From Qipengyuania xiamenensis (lineage in GTDB: Bacteria; Pseudomonadota; Alphaproteobacteria; Sphingomonadales; Sphingomonadaceae), in NCBI RefSeq assembly GCF_019711495.1, contig NZ_JAIGNM010000001.1, positions 806,001 through 870,000 on the forward strand: a stretch of DNA of 64,000 nt, written 5' to 3'. Positions 18,235 to 27,102 of the stretch are shown piece after piece. The notes under the pieces are model-generated. The model saw nothing but the letters and a program-made list of their open reading frames with translations. It searched no databases and was not told the origin of the DNA. A program made the translations under genes and the position numbers. How positions within the stretch are numbered: the first letter of the stretch is position 1; every line of letters starts with the position of its first letter.

Positions 18235-18411
18235 CGCAAGAGCCAACGCATGAATTGGCACTGGGTTGCGTTAATTTTCGCTGCTCCCAACATGAACGTA
18301 AGGTCGACGATCCGGTTCAGATACAAGTCAGGCCGATGTGATACAAAGCAATACATCGAACATGAGCCGCAGGTGTGGAGCGGCTTGAAGAAGAAGAAAA
18401 GGACACGCTCC

Positions 18412-19404
18412 ATGACACTTACAAAGCTGATGAAAGGCAGCGCGCTGAGCGCCCTCGCGGTCGCGATGGCGGTCACTGCCCTGCCCGCACAGGCTGAAGC
18501 GGCCGCAGCTGCCGAGCAGCGCTCGCAGCAGGATCGCGAACAACGACAGCAGCAGCGCCGCCAGGAACGCCGCAGCGATCGACGCCAGGAACGACGCAGC
18601 GAACGACGCCAGGAGCGTCGTAGTGAGCAGCGTCAGGAACGCCGCAGCGAACAGCGCCAGGAACGGCGCCAGGAACGCCGTGACTACGGTGCCGAGCGCG
18701 AACGTGCTCGTCGCCAGGCTGTCCGCGAAGTCTCGCGCGAGAACCGCGCCGAGGAACGTCGCGGCGCCGACTGGAACCGTGGTGACCGCCGTGCAGAACG
18801 GGCGCAGGAGCGTTCGGGTCGCGACTGGAACCGCAGCGAACGCCGCGAAGAACAGCGCCGTGCCGAACGTCGTGCGGAACGCCGCACCGAGCGTCGGATC
18901 GAAGAGCGTCGCGCCGAGCGTCGTGCCGACCGCCGCGCAGAACGTCGCTATCAGGAACGTCGCGCAGACCGTCGGGCCGATCGCCGCGCGGAACGCATCT
19001 ATCGCGAGCGCAGCGTCCGTGACCGTGCTGCCCGCAGCACGCTAGAGCGTCGTTCGCGCTATTGGGATGGCCGCCGCTGGCACAATTACGACCGGTGGGA
19101 CCGTTACGGCTGGCGCGATAACCACCGCTACGACTGGTATCGCTATCGCCATACCAACCGCAGCATCTTCCGCCTCGGCCGTTACTACGCGCCGTACCGG
19201 GACTATCGCTATCGCAGGCTCGACATCGGGTTCCGCCTTGGCAACCTGTTCTTCGGCAGCCGCTACTGGATCAACGATCCCTGGCGCTATCGCCTGCCGG
19301 AAGTCTACGGCCCCTATCGCTGGGTCCGGTATCACGACGACGTGCTGCTGGTCGACATCTACAGCGGCGAAGTGGTCGACGTGATCTACGACTTCTTCTG
19401 GTAA
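18412..19404 (+). CDS. Exported Arg-rich repeat protein with C-terminal RcnB-like domain
   Basis: About 330 residues. A signal peptide (MTLTKLMKGSALSALAVAMA, cleavage near AQA) is followed by about 180 residues of Arg/Glu/Gln-rich repeats, starting with four 8-residue units of the type RQERRSER and continuing with RAERRxxRR patterns. A C-terminal Tyr/Arg/Trp-rich segment ends GPYRWVRYHDDVLLVDIYSG and VVDVIYDFFW, which is the RcnB family signature (RcnB: periplasmic Ni/Co homeostasis accessory). The repeat part is unlike E. coli RcnB and predicts a long, highly positive helix or disordered region, which may bind anionic envelope polymers. AAAAGGAC lies before the ATG, and a strong terminator follows the stop. 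Confidence 0.8.
   Translation: MTLTKLMKGSALSALAVAMAVTALPAQAEAAAAAEQRSQQDREQRQQQRRQERRSDRRQERRSERRQERRSEQRQERRSEQRQERRQERRDYGAERERARRQAVREVSRENRAEERRGADWNRGDRRAERAQERSGRDWNRSERREEQRRAERRAERRTERRIEERRAERRADRRAERRYQERRADRRADRRAERIYRERSVRDRAARSTLERRSRYWDGRRWHNYDRWDRYGWRDNHRYDWYRYRHTNRSIFRLGRYYAPYRDYRYRRLDIGFRLGNLFFGSRYWINDPWRYRLPEVYGPYRWVRYHDDVLLVDIYSGEVVDVIYDFFW
18559..18684 (+). repeat. In-frame 24-bp tandem repeat encoding RQERRSxR units
   Basis: Four consecutive 24-bp units start at 18559, 18583, 18607 and 18631, each beginning CGYCAGGA. A 12-bp half unit and a diverged copy follow, ending near 18684. Units differ mainly at third codon positions, so selection on the peptide is likely. A further imperfect Arg-rich region of 12-bp character runs to about 19060. 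Confidence 0.85.
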
Positions 19405-19461
19405 GTCACTTACCTCACCCCGCTTCTCCGGCGTGAGAGTGGATCGGAGAAGCAGAGAAAT

Positions 19462-19489
19462 CCCCGCCGAGCGATCGGCGGGGGTTTTT
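19462..19489 (+). terminator. Rho-independent terminator after the RcnB-like gene
   Basis: Perfect 9-bp stem CCCCGCCGA / TCGGCGGGG with a GCGA tetraloop, followed by GTTTTT. It lies 58 bp after the stop of the plus gene and just before the 3' end of the convergent cytochrome b561 gene, so it may serve both strands. Confidence 0.88.
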
Positions 19490-19497
19490 CCTTGGCC

Positions 19498-20052
19498 TCA
19501 GTCGGGGACCTTGCCGAAGGGAAGCATGCGGAAGATCCCGCCATTCTTGTCGAAGAACGTATGCTTCAACGCGCCAAGTATATGCAGCGCAATCAGGTAG
19601 ATGAACACGCTGCCACCCGTCGCATGAAGGCCAAAGATGGCCTTGGCGGCCTCGGCATTCTCGCCGACGGGCAGAGGCGGGATCACGAACAGGCCGAACA
19701 TGTCGATCTCCCGTCCGGACAGCGAATTGGCCATCCAGCCTCCCAGCGGCAAGCCGATCAACAGGACGTAGAAGATGACATGCACCGTGCGCGCCAGCGT
19801 CGCCTCCCACTTTGCGAGGTTCGAAGGAAGCGGCGGAACAGGGTGGGTCCAGCGCCAGGCCAGCCGTCCGAGCGTCAGGACGAGGATCAGTATGCCAAGC
19901 GCCTTGTGATTGGCGAAGATGGCAATCTTGTCCTCCATCGCCTCGGCATGCTCGGCGTTCTCCGCCAGCCTCCAGTTCACGATGACGGCGATGGCGATCA
20001 CCCAGTGGAAAATCATCGCACCGGCGGAATAGCGGCGGGCTGTATCGGTCAT
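19498..20052 (-). CDS. Cytochrome b561 (membrane b-type cytochrome)
   Basis: 184 residues, four predicted transmembrane helices. Candidate axial heme histidines sit in MIFHWVIAIAVIVNW, IAIFANHKALGILILV, LARTVHVIFYVLLIGLPLGG and IALHILGALKHTF, as in bacterial b561 (CybB) proteins, which pass electrons between quinol and carriers in the inner membrane. Monocistronic; divergent from the prolyl hydroxylase gene across about 102 bp. The physiological acceptor is unknown. Confidence 0.88.
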   Translation of the reverse strand: MTDTARRYSAGAMIFHWVIAIAVIVNWRLAENAEHAEAMEDKIAIFANHKALGILILVLTLGRLAWRWTHPVPPLPSNLAKWEATLARTVHVIFYVLLIGLPLGGWMANSLSGREIDMFGLFVIPPLPVGENAEAAKAIFGLHATGGSVFIYLIALHILGALKHTFFDKNGGIFRMLPFGKVPD

Positions 20053-20154
20053 TTAGTCACTCCCCTCAGGAATTTGGCGCGAGCTTAGCGAGTCCAACCC
20101 GCTCTGCAAGTTGACGGTTTTCGCGGCGGCGGAGCCACGCTAACACTTCCTGCC

Positions 20155-20823
20155 ATGACCAAGACCACTGCGATTCCCGATCAGGATGCTCTCAGGCGTA
20201 TCGGCGCCAAGGTGCGCGAACGCCTCGAAAACGATCCCGAGATCTACAAGGTGCCGACCGACCGCGCCGAGATCTTCGCCGTGCCGAATTTCCTCTCGCC
20301 CGACGAATGCCGCCGGTTCATCACCATGATCGATGTGGTCGCGCGGCCGAGCGAGTTGCACGAGACGGCCTATATCGCAAAGTTCCGCACGTCTTACTCG
20401 GGCAATTTCAACCCCAACGATCCCTTCGTCAAAGGCATCTCGCGCCGGATCGACGACCTGCTGGGCATGAACCCGGTCACCGGCGAGGCAATCCAGGGCC
20501 AGCGTTACCTGCCGGGCCAGGAGTTCAAGCCGCATAACGACTGGTTCTACACCGACCAGGAATACTGGAAGCTGGAGCGCAAGCGCGGCGGTCAACGCTG
20601 CTGGACTGCCATGGCCTTCCTCAACAAGGTCCAGGAGGGCGGTCACACGCACTTCACCGAAGTCGGCGCCTCGATCGAACCCAAGCCGGGCGTTCTCCTA
20701 GTGTGGAACAACGCCACACCCGAGGGCGAACCCAATGTGGACACGATGCATGCCGGAACGCCGGTGATTGCGGGCGCCAAATACGTGCTCACCAAGTGGT
20801 ACCGCACGCGCAAGCACAGTTGA
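20155..20823 (+). CDS. 2OG-Fe(II) oxygenase, prolyl 4-hydroxylase type
   Basis: 222 residues, the catalytic domain of the P4Hc family. Iron and cosubstrate residues are visible: EFKPHNDWFYTD supplies His-x-Asp, and DTMHAGTPVIAGAKYVLTKW supplies the distal His and the 2-oxoglutarate-binding Lys. LPGQEF before the HxD is also typical. It needs Fe(II), 2-oxoglutarate and O2; the protein substrate in bacteria of this group is not known. Cytosolic. Convergent with lysK, with 9 nt between stops. Confidence 0.88.
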   Translation: MTKTTAIPDQDALRRIGAKVRERLENDPEIYKVPTDRAEIFAVPNFLSPDECRRFITMIDVVARPSELHETAYIAKFRTSYSGNFNPNDPFVKGISRRIDDLLGMNPVTGEAIQGQRYLPGQEFKPHNDWFYTDQEYWKLERKRGGQRCWTAMAFLNKVQEGGHTHFTEVGASIEPKPGVLLVWNNATPEGEPNVDTMHAGTPVIAGAKYVLTKWYRTRKHS

Positions 20824-20832
20824 GCCGGAGCG

Positions 20833-22461
20833 TCAGGCGCGTGCCAGCGCCTCGGCAATCAGTTTGCGCGAATTCTCGACCCCGTAGAGCGCAATAAAGC
20901 TGCCCATACGCGGTCCCTGATCGCTGCCGAGCAGGGTCTGGTAGAGCGCCTTGAACCAGTCGCGCAGCGACTCGAAGCCGTACTCCTCGCGCTTGCCGAT
21001 CTCGTAGACCTCGGTCTGGAGATCTTCAGCGCTGGTGTATTCCGAAGCCCCCGCCAAATAGGCGTCCAGCGCCCGCAATGCTTCTGCCTCGTTCGGCTCG
21101 GGCGCGCGCTTTTTCAGCGTCGGGACGATATAGTCGCGGGTATAGGCCACCGCGGTCCCGATCAGGACCTCCAGCTCGGAGGTAATCTTGTCGGCGCCGA
21201 TGTAGCTGGCGAGATAATCACGCAGCGCGTCCTCGCTGGCCTCTGCGCCCAGCACGCTGGCGAGGTTGAGCAGCAGGCCGTAGGTCACCGGCAGGCTGTC
21301 GCCTGCACCCGGGGCCTCGTCGGTTTCGAACCCGCCGTTCGCGCGCTGGAGGTGCCAGACCGGATTGCCGAGCTGCTTGTCGAGTTCCTGCTCGCTCAAC
21401 CGCTCGCGGAACTGCCAGTAATCGTCCACCGCGCGCGGGATCACGCCCACGTGCAGCTGCTTGGCGCTCTTGGGATTGGGGAAGATGTAGAAGCCGAGGC
21501 TCTCTTCGCTGCCGTACTGCAGCCATTCCTCGATCGAGAGGCCGTTGCCCTTGGACTTCGAGATCTTCTCGCCGTTTTGGTCCAGGAACATCTCGTAGAT
21601 GAGGCCTTCCGGCTTGCGCCCGCCGAGCACCTTGACGATGCGGCCCGACTGCACGCCGCTGTCGGTCAGGTCCTTGCCGTACATCTCGTAATCGACGCCG
21701 AGCGCATACCAGCGCATCGCCCAGTCGACCTTCCACTGCAGCTTGGACATTCCGCCCAGAGCCGACTGTTCGACCACCGTGCCGTCCTCGTCCGTGAAGC
21801 GGATCGTGCCGGCTTCCGCATCGAGAACCTCGACCGGCACCTGCAGCACGCGGCCCGTGGAGGGCGAGATCGGCAGCACCGGCGAATAGGTCTGGCGGCG
21901 CTCCTCGCGAAGCGTCGGCAACATGATGTCGAGGATGTCCTGGTTCTTGCGCAGGACCTGTCGCAGCGCATCGTCGAAGCGCCCGGAGTTGTACATGTCG
22001 TTCGCCGCGATGAACTCGTACTCGAAACCGAACTGGTCGAGGAATTCGCGAAGCTTGGCATTGTTGTGCGCGGCGAAGCTCTCGTGGCCCTTCTCGAACG
22101 GGTCGGGCACGCGGCTGAGAGGCAGGTGGAGGTTTGCCTCGAGCAGTGCCTGATTGGGCACGTTGTCGGGCACCTTGCGCAGGCCGTCCATGTCGTCGGA
22201 GAAGGCGACGAGGCGCGTCTTGCCGTCCTCGGGCTTCGCCCCGATCATCGCTTCATAGGCGCGGCGAACAAGCGTGGTGCGCAGGACTTCCTGGAAGGTG
22301 CCGATATGCGGCAGGCCGCTGGGGCCGTAGCCTGTCTCGAACAGCACGGGGCTGCCGTCGGGCTTAACACCGTCGGGATAGCGTTTGAGCAGCCGCTGCG
22401 CCTCCTGGAAGGGCCAGGCCTTGGACACACGTGCGGCGGTGATCAGATCGTTCATGCTCAT
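20833..22461 (-). CDS. lysK: Lysyl-tRNA synthetase, class I
   Basis: About 542 residues. Charges tRNA-Lys; this is the class I (archaeal-type) enzyme that many alphaproteobacteria use instead of LysS. The Rossmann-fold motifs are present: GPSGLPHIGTF in the HIGH position and KISKSKGNG as KMSKS. The start is ATG 22461 (MSMNDLITAAR), or 6 nt downstream at 22455; upstream residues in the open frame have no homology. It is downstream of the Lrp gene on the same strand with about 51 bp between. Confidence 0.94.
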   Translation of the reverse strand: MSMNDLITAARVSKAWPFQEAQRLLKRYPDGVKPDGSPVLFETGYGPSGLPHIGTFQEVLRTTLVRRAYEAMIGAKPEDGKTRLVAFSDDMDGLRKVPDNVPNQALLEANLHLPLSRVPDPFEKGHESFAAHNNAKLREFLDQFGFEYEFIAANDMYNSGRFDDALRQVLRKNQDILDIMLPTLREERRQTYSPVLPISPSTGRVLQVPVEVLDAEAGTIRFTDEDGTVVEQSALGGMSKLQWKVDWAMRWYALGVDYEMYGKDLTDSGVQSGRIVKVLGGRKPEGLIYEMFLDQNGEKISKSKGNGLSIEEWLQYGSEESLGFYIFPNPKSAKQLHVGVIPRAVDDYWQFRERLSEQELDKQLGNPVWHLQRANGGFETDEAPGAGDSLPVTYGLLLNLASVLGAEASEDALRDYLASYIGADKITSELEVLIGTAVAYTRDYIVPTLKKRAPEPNEAEALRALDAYLAGASEYTSAEDLQTEVYEIGKREEYGFESLRDWFKALYQTLLGSDQGPRMGSFIALYGVENSRKLIAEALARA

Positions 22462-22512
22462 AGGGGTGAGCCTGTTGCGCAAGCGCGCGCGTGTTGCAAG
22501 CGCGAAACCGCG

Positions 22513-22962
22513 TCAGGGCAGCTCCACCGTGTCCTTGACGGTACCGTAGACGAAGCTGGTGTTGATCGTGGCGATGCCCGGCGTCGTGTGCAGTGTGTCT
22601 CGCATAAACGCCTCGTAGGCATCGAGGCCTGCGACCACGATCTGGAGAAGATAGTCTGAACTTCCCGTCATCAGATGACAGGTGAGTATCTGCGGTGTTT
22701 CGCGCACGCGCTGTTCGAAGGCCTCGACCACCTCGCGGTCGTGCCTGGCGAGCGTGACCTGGACGAAGGCGGTCACCGGATAACCCGCTTCTTCACGATC
22801 CACGATGGCGACATAGCGATCGATCACGCCGGCCCTTTCGAGGTTGCGGACCCGGCGCAGGCAGGGCGAAGGGGACAGGTTTACCCGTTCCGCCAACTCG
22901 GCATTGGTGAGCCGTCCGTCGCGCTGCAATTCACGCAGGATTTGGCGGTCTTTCGCGTCCAT
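22513..22962 (-). CDS. Lrp/AsnC family transcriptional regulator (MdeR-like)
   Basis: 149 residues, the usual size: an N-terminal winged HTH (LRELQRDGRLTNAELAERVNLSPSPCLRRVRNLERAGVI) and a C-terminal RAM ligand/oligomerisation domain (FVQVTLARHDREVVEAFEQ, TGSSDYLLQIVVAGLDAYE). ATG 22962 was chosen because GGAGGG lies 4 nt upstream; GTG 22980 is the other option. It is divergent from a methionine gamma-lyase gene. In Pseudomonas putida the same arrangement is mdeR/mdeA, where MdeR activates mdeA in response to methionine. That role here is inference. Confidence 0.9.
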   Translation of the reverse strand: MDAKDRQILRELQRDGRLTNAELAERVNLSPSPCLRRVRNLERAGVIDRYVAIVDREEAGYPVTAFVQVTLARHDREVVEAFEQRVRETPQILTCHLMTGSSDYLLQIVVAGLDAYEAFMRDTLHTTPGIATINTSFVYGTVKDTVELP

Positions 22963-22984
22963 CACGCCCTCCAGTAGCACAATC

Positions 22985-23010
22985 TGCCAATAATGACCCT
23001 TCGGTTGGCA
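22985..23010. promoter_or_regulatory. Candidate Lrp-type operator (inverted repeat)
   Basis: TGCCAA and TTGGCA arms, perfect 6-bp inverted repeat with 14-bp spacing, in the 117-bp gap between the Lrp-type gene and the methionine gamma-lyase gene. Such a position fits autoregulation plus control of the lyase. Short arms, so chance cannot be excluded. Confidence 0.4.
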
Positions 23011-23079
23011 TACTTCGCAGGGATATTCCAGTCAGATAGCGGTATACCGGCTTCAAACACGCACAATGAGGTCAATCAC

Positions 23080-24288
23080 ATGAGTCGCTCCACGCTTTCC
23101 GGATTCTCCAGCCGCGCCATCCATCACGGGTACGATCCGGCAGAGAACATGGGCGCGCTGACCCCACCGATGCACATGGCATCGACCTTCGCCTTCGACA
23201 GCGCGGAACAGGGCGGCGCTATCTTCGCAGGCGACCAGCAGGGCTATTTCTACAGCCGTATCTCCAACCCTACGCTCGATCTCCTCGAACAGCGCATCGC
23301 CACGCTCGAGGGCGCCGAGGCTGGCGTTGCCACGGCAAGCGGCATGGGTGCGATCACCGCGGTGATGTGGAGCCTGCTACAGGCCGGTGACGAGATCATC
23401 ACCGACAAGACGCTCTACGGCTGTACCTTTGCCTTCTTCCGCCACGGGCTTGCCAAGTTCGGCGTGAAGGTGACGCATGTCGACCTGACCGATCCGACTG
23501 CGCTCGAAGCGGCGATGACCGACAAGGTGAAGGTCGTCTATTTCGAGACGCCTGCGAACCCGAACATGCGGCTGGTCGATATCGCTGCGATCAGCGAAGT
23601 CGCGCACAAGCGCAGGGCGCAGGTCGTGGTCGACAATACCTATGCCACCCCTGCCCTGACCCGTCCGGTCGAGCTCGGCGCGGATATCGTCGTGCACTCG
23701 GCCACCAAGTATCTTGGCGGCCATGGCGACCTCGTCGGCGGCCTTGTCGCCGGTAGCGCGGAAACGATGCAGAAGGTGCGGCTCGAAGGCCTGAAAGACA
23801 TGACCGGCGCGGTGATGAGCCCCTTCACCGCGACGCTGGTGATGCGCGGCCTGAAGACACTGGCGCTGCGGATGGAGCGCCACAGCAAGACCGCTCTCGA
23901 AGTCGCACGCTGGCTGGAAGCCCAGCCGCAGGTTGCCGCAGTCCACTATCCGGGTCTCGAAAGCTTCGGCCAGGCCGAGCTCGCCAGCCGCCAGATGGCG
24001 CTGCCCGGCGGCATGATCGCCTTCGACCTTGCCGGAGGGTACGACCAGGGCATCCGCTTCATGAACCGCCTGGGCATGATCACCCGTGCAGTGTCGCTGG
24101 GCGATGCCGAAACGCTCATCCAGCATCCGGCCAGCATGACGCATTCGACCTACACGCCCGAAGAGCGCGCCGCGCACGGCATCGGCGAGGGCCTGCTGCG
24201 CCTGTCGGTCGGGCTGGAAGACGCCGAAGACATCTTCGCCGACCTCGAACAGGCGCTCCACGCATCGGAACTGTCGATCGCGGCATAA
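23080..24288 (+). CDS. mdeA: L-methionine gamma-lyase (PLP-dependent, Cys/Met metabolism family)
   Basis: 402 residues. Cleaves methionine to methanethiol, 2-oxobutyrate and ammonia. The N-terminus GFSSRAIHHGYDP is characteristic of MGL, as is LYGCTFAF, whose Cys is the MGL-specific active-site residue. PLP lysine in HSATKYLGGHGD; YSRISNPT and SLGDAETLIQHPASMTHS are family motifs. Start at ATG 23080 with a GAGG element upstream. The divergent Lrp-type gene supports methionine catabolism. Homocysteine or cystathionine lyase activity is the alternative, less likely given the Cys. Confidence 0.88.
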   Translation: MSRSTLSGFSSRAIHHGYDPAENMGALTPPMHMASTFAFDSAEQGGAIFAGDQQGYFYSRISNPTLDLLEQRIATLEGAEAGVATASGMGAITAVMWSLLQAGDEIITDKTLYGCTFAFFRHGLAKFGVKVTHVDLTDPTALEAAMTDKVKVVYFETPANPNMRLVDIAAISEVAHKRRAQVVVDNTYATPALTRPVELGADIVVHSATKYLGGHGDLVGGLVAGSAETMQKVRLEGLKDMTGAVMSPFTATLVMRGLKTLALRMERHSKTALEVARWLEAQPQVAAVHYPGLESFGQAELASRQMALPGGMIAFDLAGGYDQGIRFMNRLGMITRAVSLGDAETLIQHPASMTHSTYTPEERAAHGIGEGLLRLSVGLEDAEDIFADLEQALHASELSIAA

Positions 24289-24351
24289 TTCGAGGGGGAT
24301 TGGGCGGTACACGCCTTGCCCCTCGTTCCGTTTGTGTTCTAACGCGAGGGG

Positions 24352-27102
24352 GTGAGCCAGCCTCTCCCCCTTCCCTCGCTGCATGCCAGCCACGCAGGCA
24401 CCTGGCTGCGCGATGCCAATGGCGCGACGCGCGGCTGTTCGAAGGGCGAGGCGGTCATGGCGGCTGCGGATACGCCGCTGCTGCTGATGAATGCGCCGCT
24501 GGTGGCGAGCCGCTTGGGCTATCCCGACCTGTCGGGGCTCGACCTGCTCGAACTGTTCGCTTTCGTGTATCCGGCGAAGTTCTGCGTGCCGACGCCCAAG
24601 GGCCTCGCCGATGCGTTGGGACTGGAAGCGCCCGCTGACGACGCCGACGTCCCGCTGCTGCTGCAACAGGCGGCAGGAGCACTGGTGGCCACCTGCGAGA
24701 GCGATGACTGGGCCGAGCGCGAGGGCGCATGGTCGAGCCTGCAATCCCTGGCGCGTCTGCGCTGGCCGTGGGCGAATGTGCTCGCCCCCCATGTCGCCAA
24801 GCCACAGAAAGCCGAAAAATGGCTCTTCACCAAGCTTCCGGAATGGGAAGAAACGCCAGACCGGCCCCAGCCTGCGCAGGTCCTGATCGACGAACCGGAG
24901 ATCGAGGCACACCTTGAGCGGCTGACCGGCGAAGGCGCCGAGAAGCGCGAGGGGCAGCGCCTTTTCGCGCGCGGTGCCGGCGGGGTGTTCGCCCCGCGCG
25001 ATGCGCAGAAGCGCCCACATGTCCTGCTCGCCCAGGCGGGTACGGGGATCGGCAAGACCCTCGGCTATCTCGCACCGGCATCGCTCTGGGCGGCGCAATC
25101 GGGCGGGACGGTCTGGGTCAGCACGTACACCAAGAACCTCCAACGCCAGCTGCGCCGCGAAAGCACCCGCGCATGGCCCGCGACACGCCCCGACGGCTCG
25201 CCGCCGGTGGTGGTGCGCAAGGGGCGCGAGAATTACCTCTGCCTGCTCAATCTCGAGGACGCACTGCAGGGCGGCTTTGCCGGGCGTCCGGCGATCCTCG
25301 CGCAGCTGGTGGCTCGCTGGGCGGCCTATACGCAGGACGGCGACATGATCGGCGGGGACTTGCCCGGCTGGCTCGGCACGCTGTTCCGCAAGCGCGGGAT
25401 CGCGGCGCTCACCGACCAGCGCGGCGAATGCGTCTATGCAGGCTGCCCGCATTACCGGAAGTGTTTCATCGAGCGCAGCGCGAGGAATGCGGCGCAAGCC
25501 GACCTCGTGATCGCCAACCATGCGCTCGTAATGGTCAACGCCGCGCGCGGGCGCGACCTCGCCAGCCGTCCGACCCGCATCGTCTTCGACGAGGGCCATC
25601 ACGTTTTCGATGCCGCCGACAGCACCTTCTCAGCCGCGCTGACCGGGCAGGAAGCGATCGAGCTTCGCCGCTGGATCATCGGGCCGGAGCGCAATTCGCG
25701 CGGACGCCGGCGCGGTCTTGCCGCAAGGCTTGCCGATGTCGCGAGCTATGACGAAGCGGGCGGCGATGCAGTCGAGGCCGCGGTGGAAGCTGCCGAGGCA
25801 CTGCCTTCGGACGGCTGGTTGGGGCGGCTGGCAGAGGGGGCGCCGTCGGGACCACTCGAAGCACTGCTTGCACAGGTCCGCGCGACCACCTTCGCCCGCG
25901 ACGAGAGCGGGCTCGAGGCAGGCTACGGCATCGAAACCGAGACCGCACAGCTGCCGGGAGAACTCGTGGAGGCAGCAGGCACCGCAGCGCAGGCGCTGGC
26001 GCAGATCCGTACGCCGTTGTTGAAGCTCGCCGGAAGGCTAGAGGCCGTGCTGGAGGATGCACCAGACTGGCTCGATGGTCAGGGCCGGGCCCGGATCGAG
26101 GGCGCGCGGCACTCACTCGCCTGGCGCATCGATCTCATCGCCGCGTGGGAAGCCCTGCTCTCGCGCCTCGGCGGGCCGGCCGATCCCGAATTCGTCGACT
26201 GGCTGGCGGTCGATCGCAACGACGCGCGTGAATTCGACGTCGGGCTCTATCGCCATTGGCTCGACCCGATGAAACCGTTTGCGCAGGTCGTGCTCGAACC
26301 CTCGCATGGTGTGATGCTGACCAGCGCCACGCTGACGGACCGTGACGAGACCGGCCCCGACTGGGACCATGCCATCGCCAAAAGCGGCGCGCCGCATCTC
26401 GAATTGCAGCCCAAAACCACGCAGGCCGACAGTCCCTTCGATTACGCAGGCCGAGCCGAAGTGCTGATCGTCACCGATATCAAGCGCGGCGACATTCCCG
26501 CTCTCGCCGGGGCCTATGCCCGGCTGATCGAGGCGTCTGACGGCGGCGTGCTCGGCCTGTTCACCGCGATCCGCCGGATGCGCGCGGTCTACGGGCGGAT
26601 TGCCGACCGGCTTGCGCGCGCAGGGCTGCCGCTGTTTGCCCAGCATGTCGACCCGATCGATACCGGCACACTCACCGATATTTTCCGCGACGATGCCCGC
26701 GCCAGCCTGCTCGGCACAGATGCCCTGCGTGACGGGGTGGACGTTCCCGGCCGGTCCCTGCGCTGCGTGGTGATGGAGAGCGTGCCGTGGCCCCGCCCCA
26801 CCATTCTCCACCGCGCCCGCCGCGCTGCAGCGGCAGAGCAGGCGGGCGGTGCGCAGCGTTATGACGACCGCATCATCCGGGCGCGTCTTGCCCAGGCGTT
26901 CGGGCGGCTCATCCGCAGCAAGGACGATGCCGGGCACTTCGTCGTGCTCTCCTCCGCCTTTCCCAGCCGGCTGCTCTCCGCCTTCCCCGAAGGCACGCCC
27001 GTCATACGCCTGACACTCGACGAGGCTTTACAGCGCGTCGCGAAGGGTGTTGGGAAAGACACGCAAGACGAAGCCGAAACCGCGGAGAGCGAAGAGCAGT
27101 GA
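24352..27102 (+). CDS. ATP-dependent DNA helicase, DinG/XPD type
   Basis: 916 residues, superfamily 2, 5'-3' helicase with an iron-sulfur domain. Walker A LLAQAGTGIGKTLGYLAP, an Fe-S cysteine set starting at YLCLLN and completed by CVYAGCPHYRKC (C-x4-C-x5-C), DEAH-box IVFDEGHH, later SATLT and the motif VI region IIRARLAQAFGRLIR. About 200 N-terminal residues (LFAFVYPAKFCVPTPKGLA) are a lineage-specific extension. The start is GTG 24352 preceded by GAGGGG. The stop overlaps the next start by 4 nt (GTGA). Role likely in repair of structured or replication-blocking DNA. Confidence 0.88.
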   Translation: MSQPLPLPSLHASHAGTWLRDANGATRGCSKGEAVMAAADTPLLLMNAPLVASRLGYPDLSGLDLLELFAFVYPAKFCVPTPKGLADALGLEAPADDADVPLLLQQAAGALVATCESDDWAEREGAWSSLQSLARLRWPWANVLAPHVAKPQKAEKWLFTKLPEWEETPDRPQPAQVLIDEPEIEAHLERLTGEGAEKREGQRLFARGAGGVFAPRDAQKRPHVLLAQAGTGIGKTLGYLAPASLWAAQSGGTVWVSTYTKNLQRQLRRESTRAWPATRPDGSPPVVVRKGRENYLCLLNLEDALQGGFAGRPAILAQLVARWAAYTQDGDMIGGDLPGWLGTLFRKRGIAALTDQRGECVYAGCPHYRKCFIERSARNAAQADLVIANHALVMVNAARGRDLASRPTRIVFDEGHHVFDAADSTFSAALTGQEAIELRRWIIGPERNSRGRRRGLAARLADVASYDEAGGDAVEAAVEAAEALPSDGWLGRLAEGAPSGPLEALLAQVRATTFARDESGLEAGYGIETETAQLPGELVEAAGTAAQALAQIRTPLLKLAGRLEAVLEDAPDWLDGQGRARIEGARHSLAWRIDLIAAWEALLSRLGGPADPEFVDWLAVDRNDAREFDVGLYRHWLDPMKPFAQVVLEPSHGVMLTSATLTDRDETGPDWDHAIAKSGAPHLELQPKTTQADSPFDYAGRAEVLIVTDIKRGDIPALAGAYARLIEASDGGVLGLFTAIRRMRAVYGRIADRLARAGLPLFAQHVDPIDTGTLTDIFRDDARASLLGTDALRDGVDVPGRSLRCVVMESVPWPRPTILHRARRAAAAEQAGGAQRYDDRIIRARLAQAFGRLIRSKDDAGHFVVLSSAFPSRLLSAFPEGTPVIRLTLDEALQRVAKGVGKDTQDEAETAESEEQ

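Noticed and set aside
18559-18690. CRISPR-like tandem repeat
   Set aside because: 24-bp in-frame repeats inside a coding gene with no spacers; it encodes Arg-rich peptide units.
23377-25602. 741-residue open frame on the minus strand opposite the methionine gamma-lyase and helicase genes
   Set aside because: It lies wholly antisense to two genes with intact motifs; its composition (Arg/His/Gly rich) and lack of any motif mark it as a shadow.
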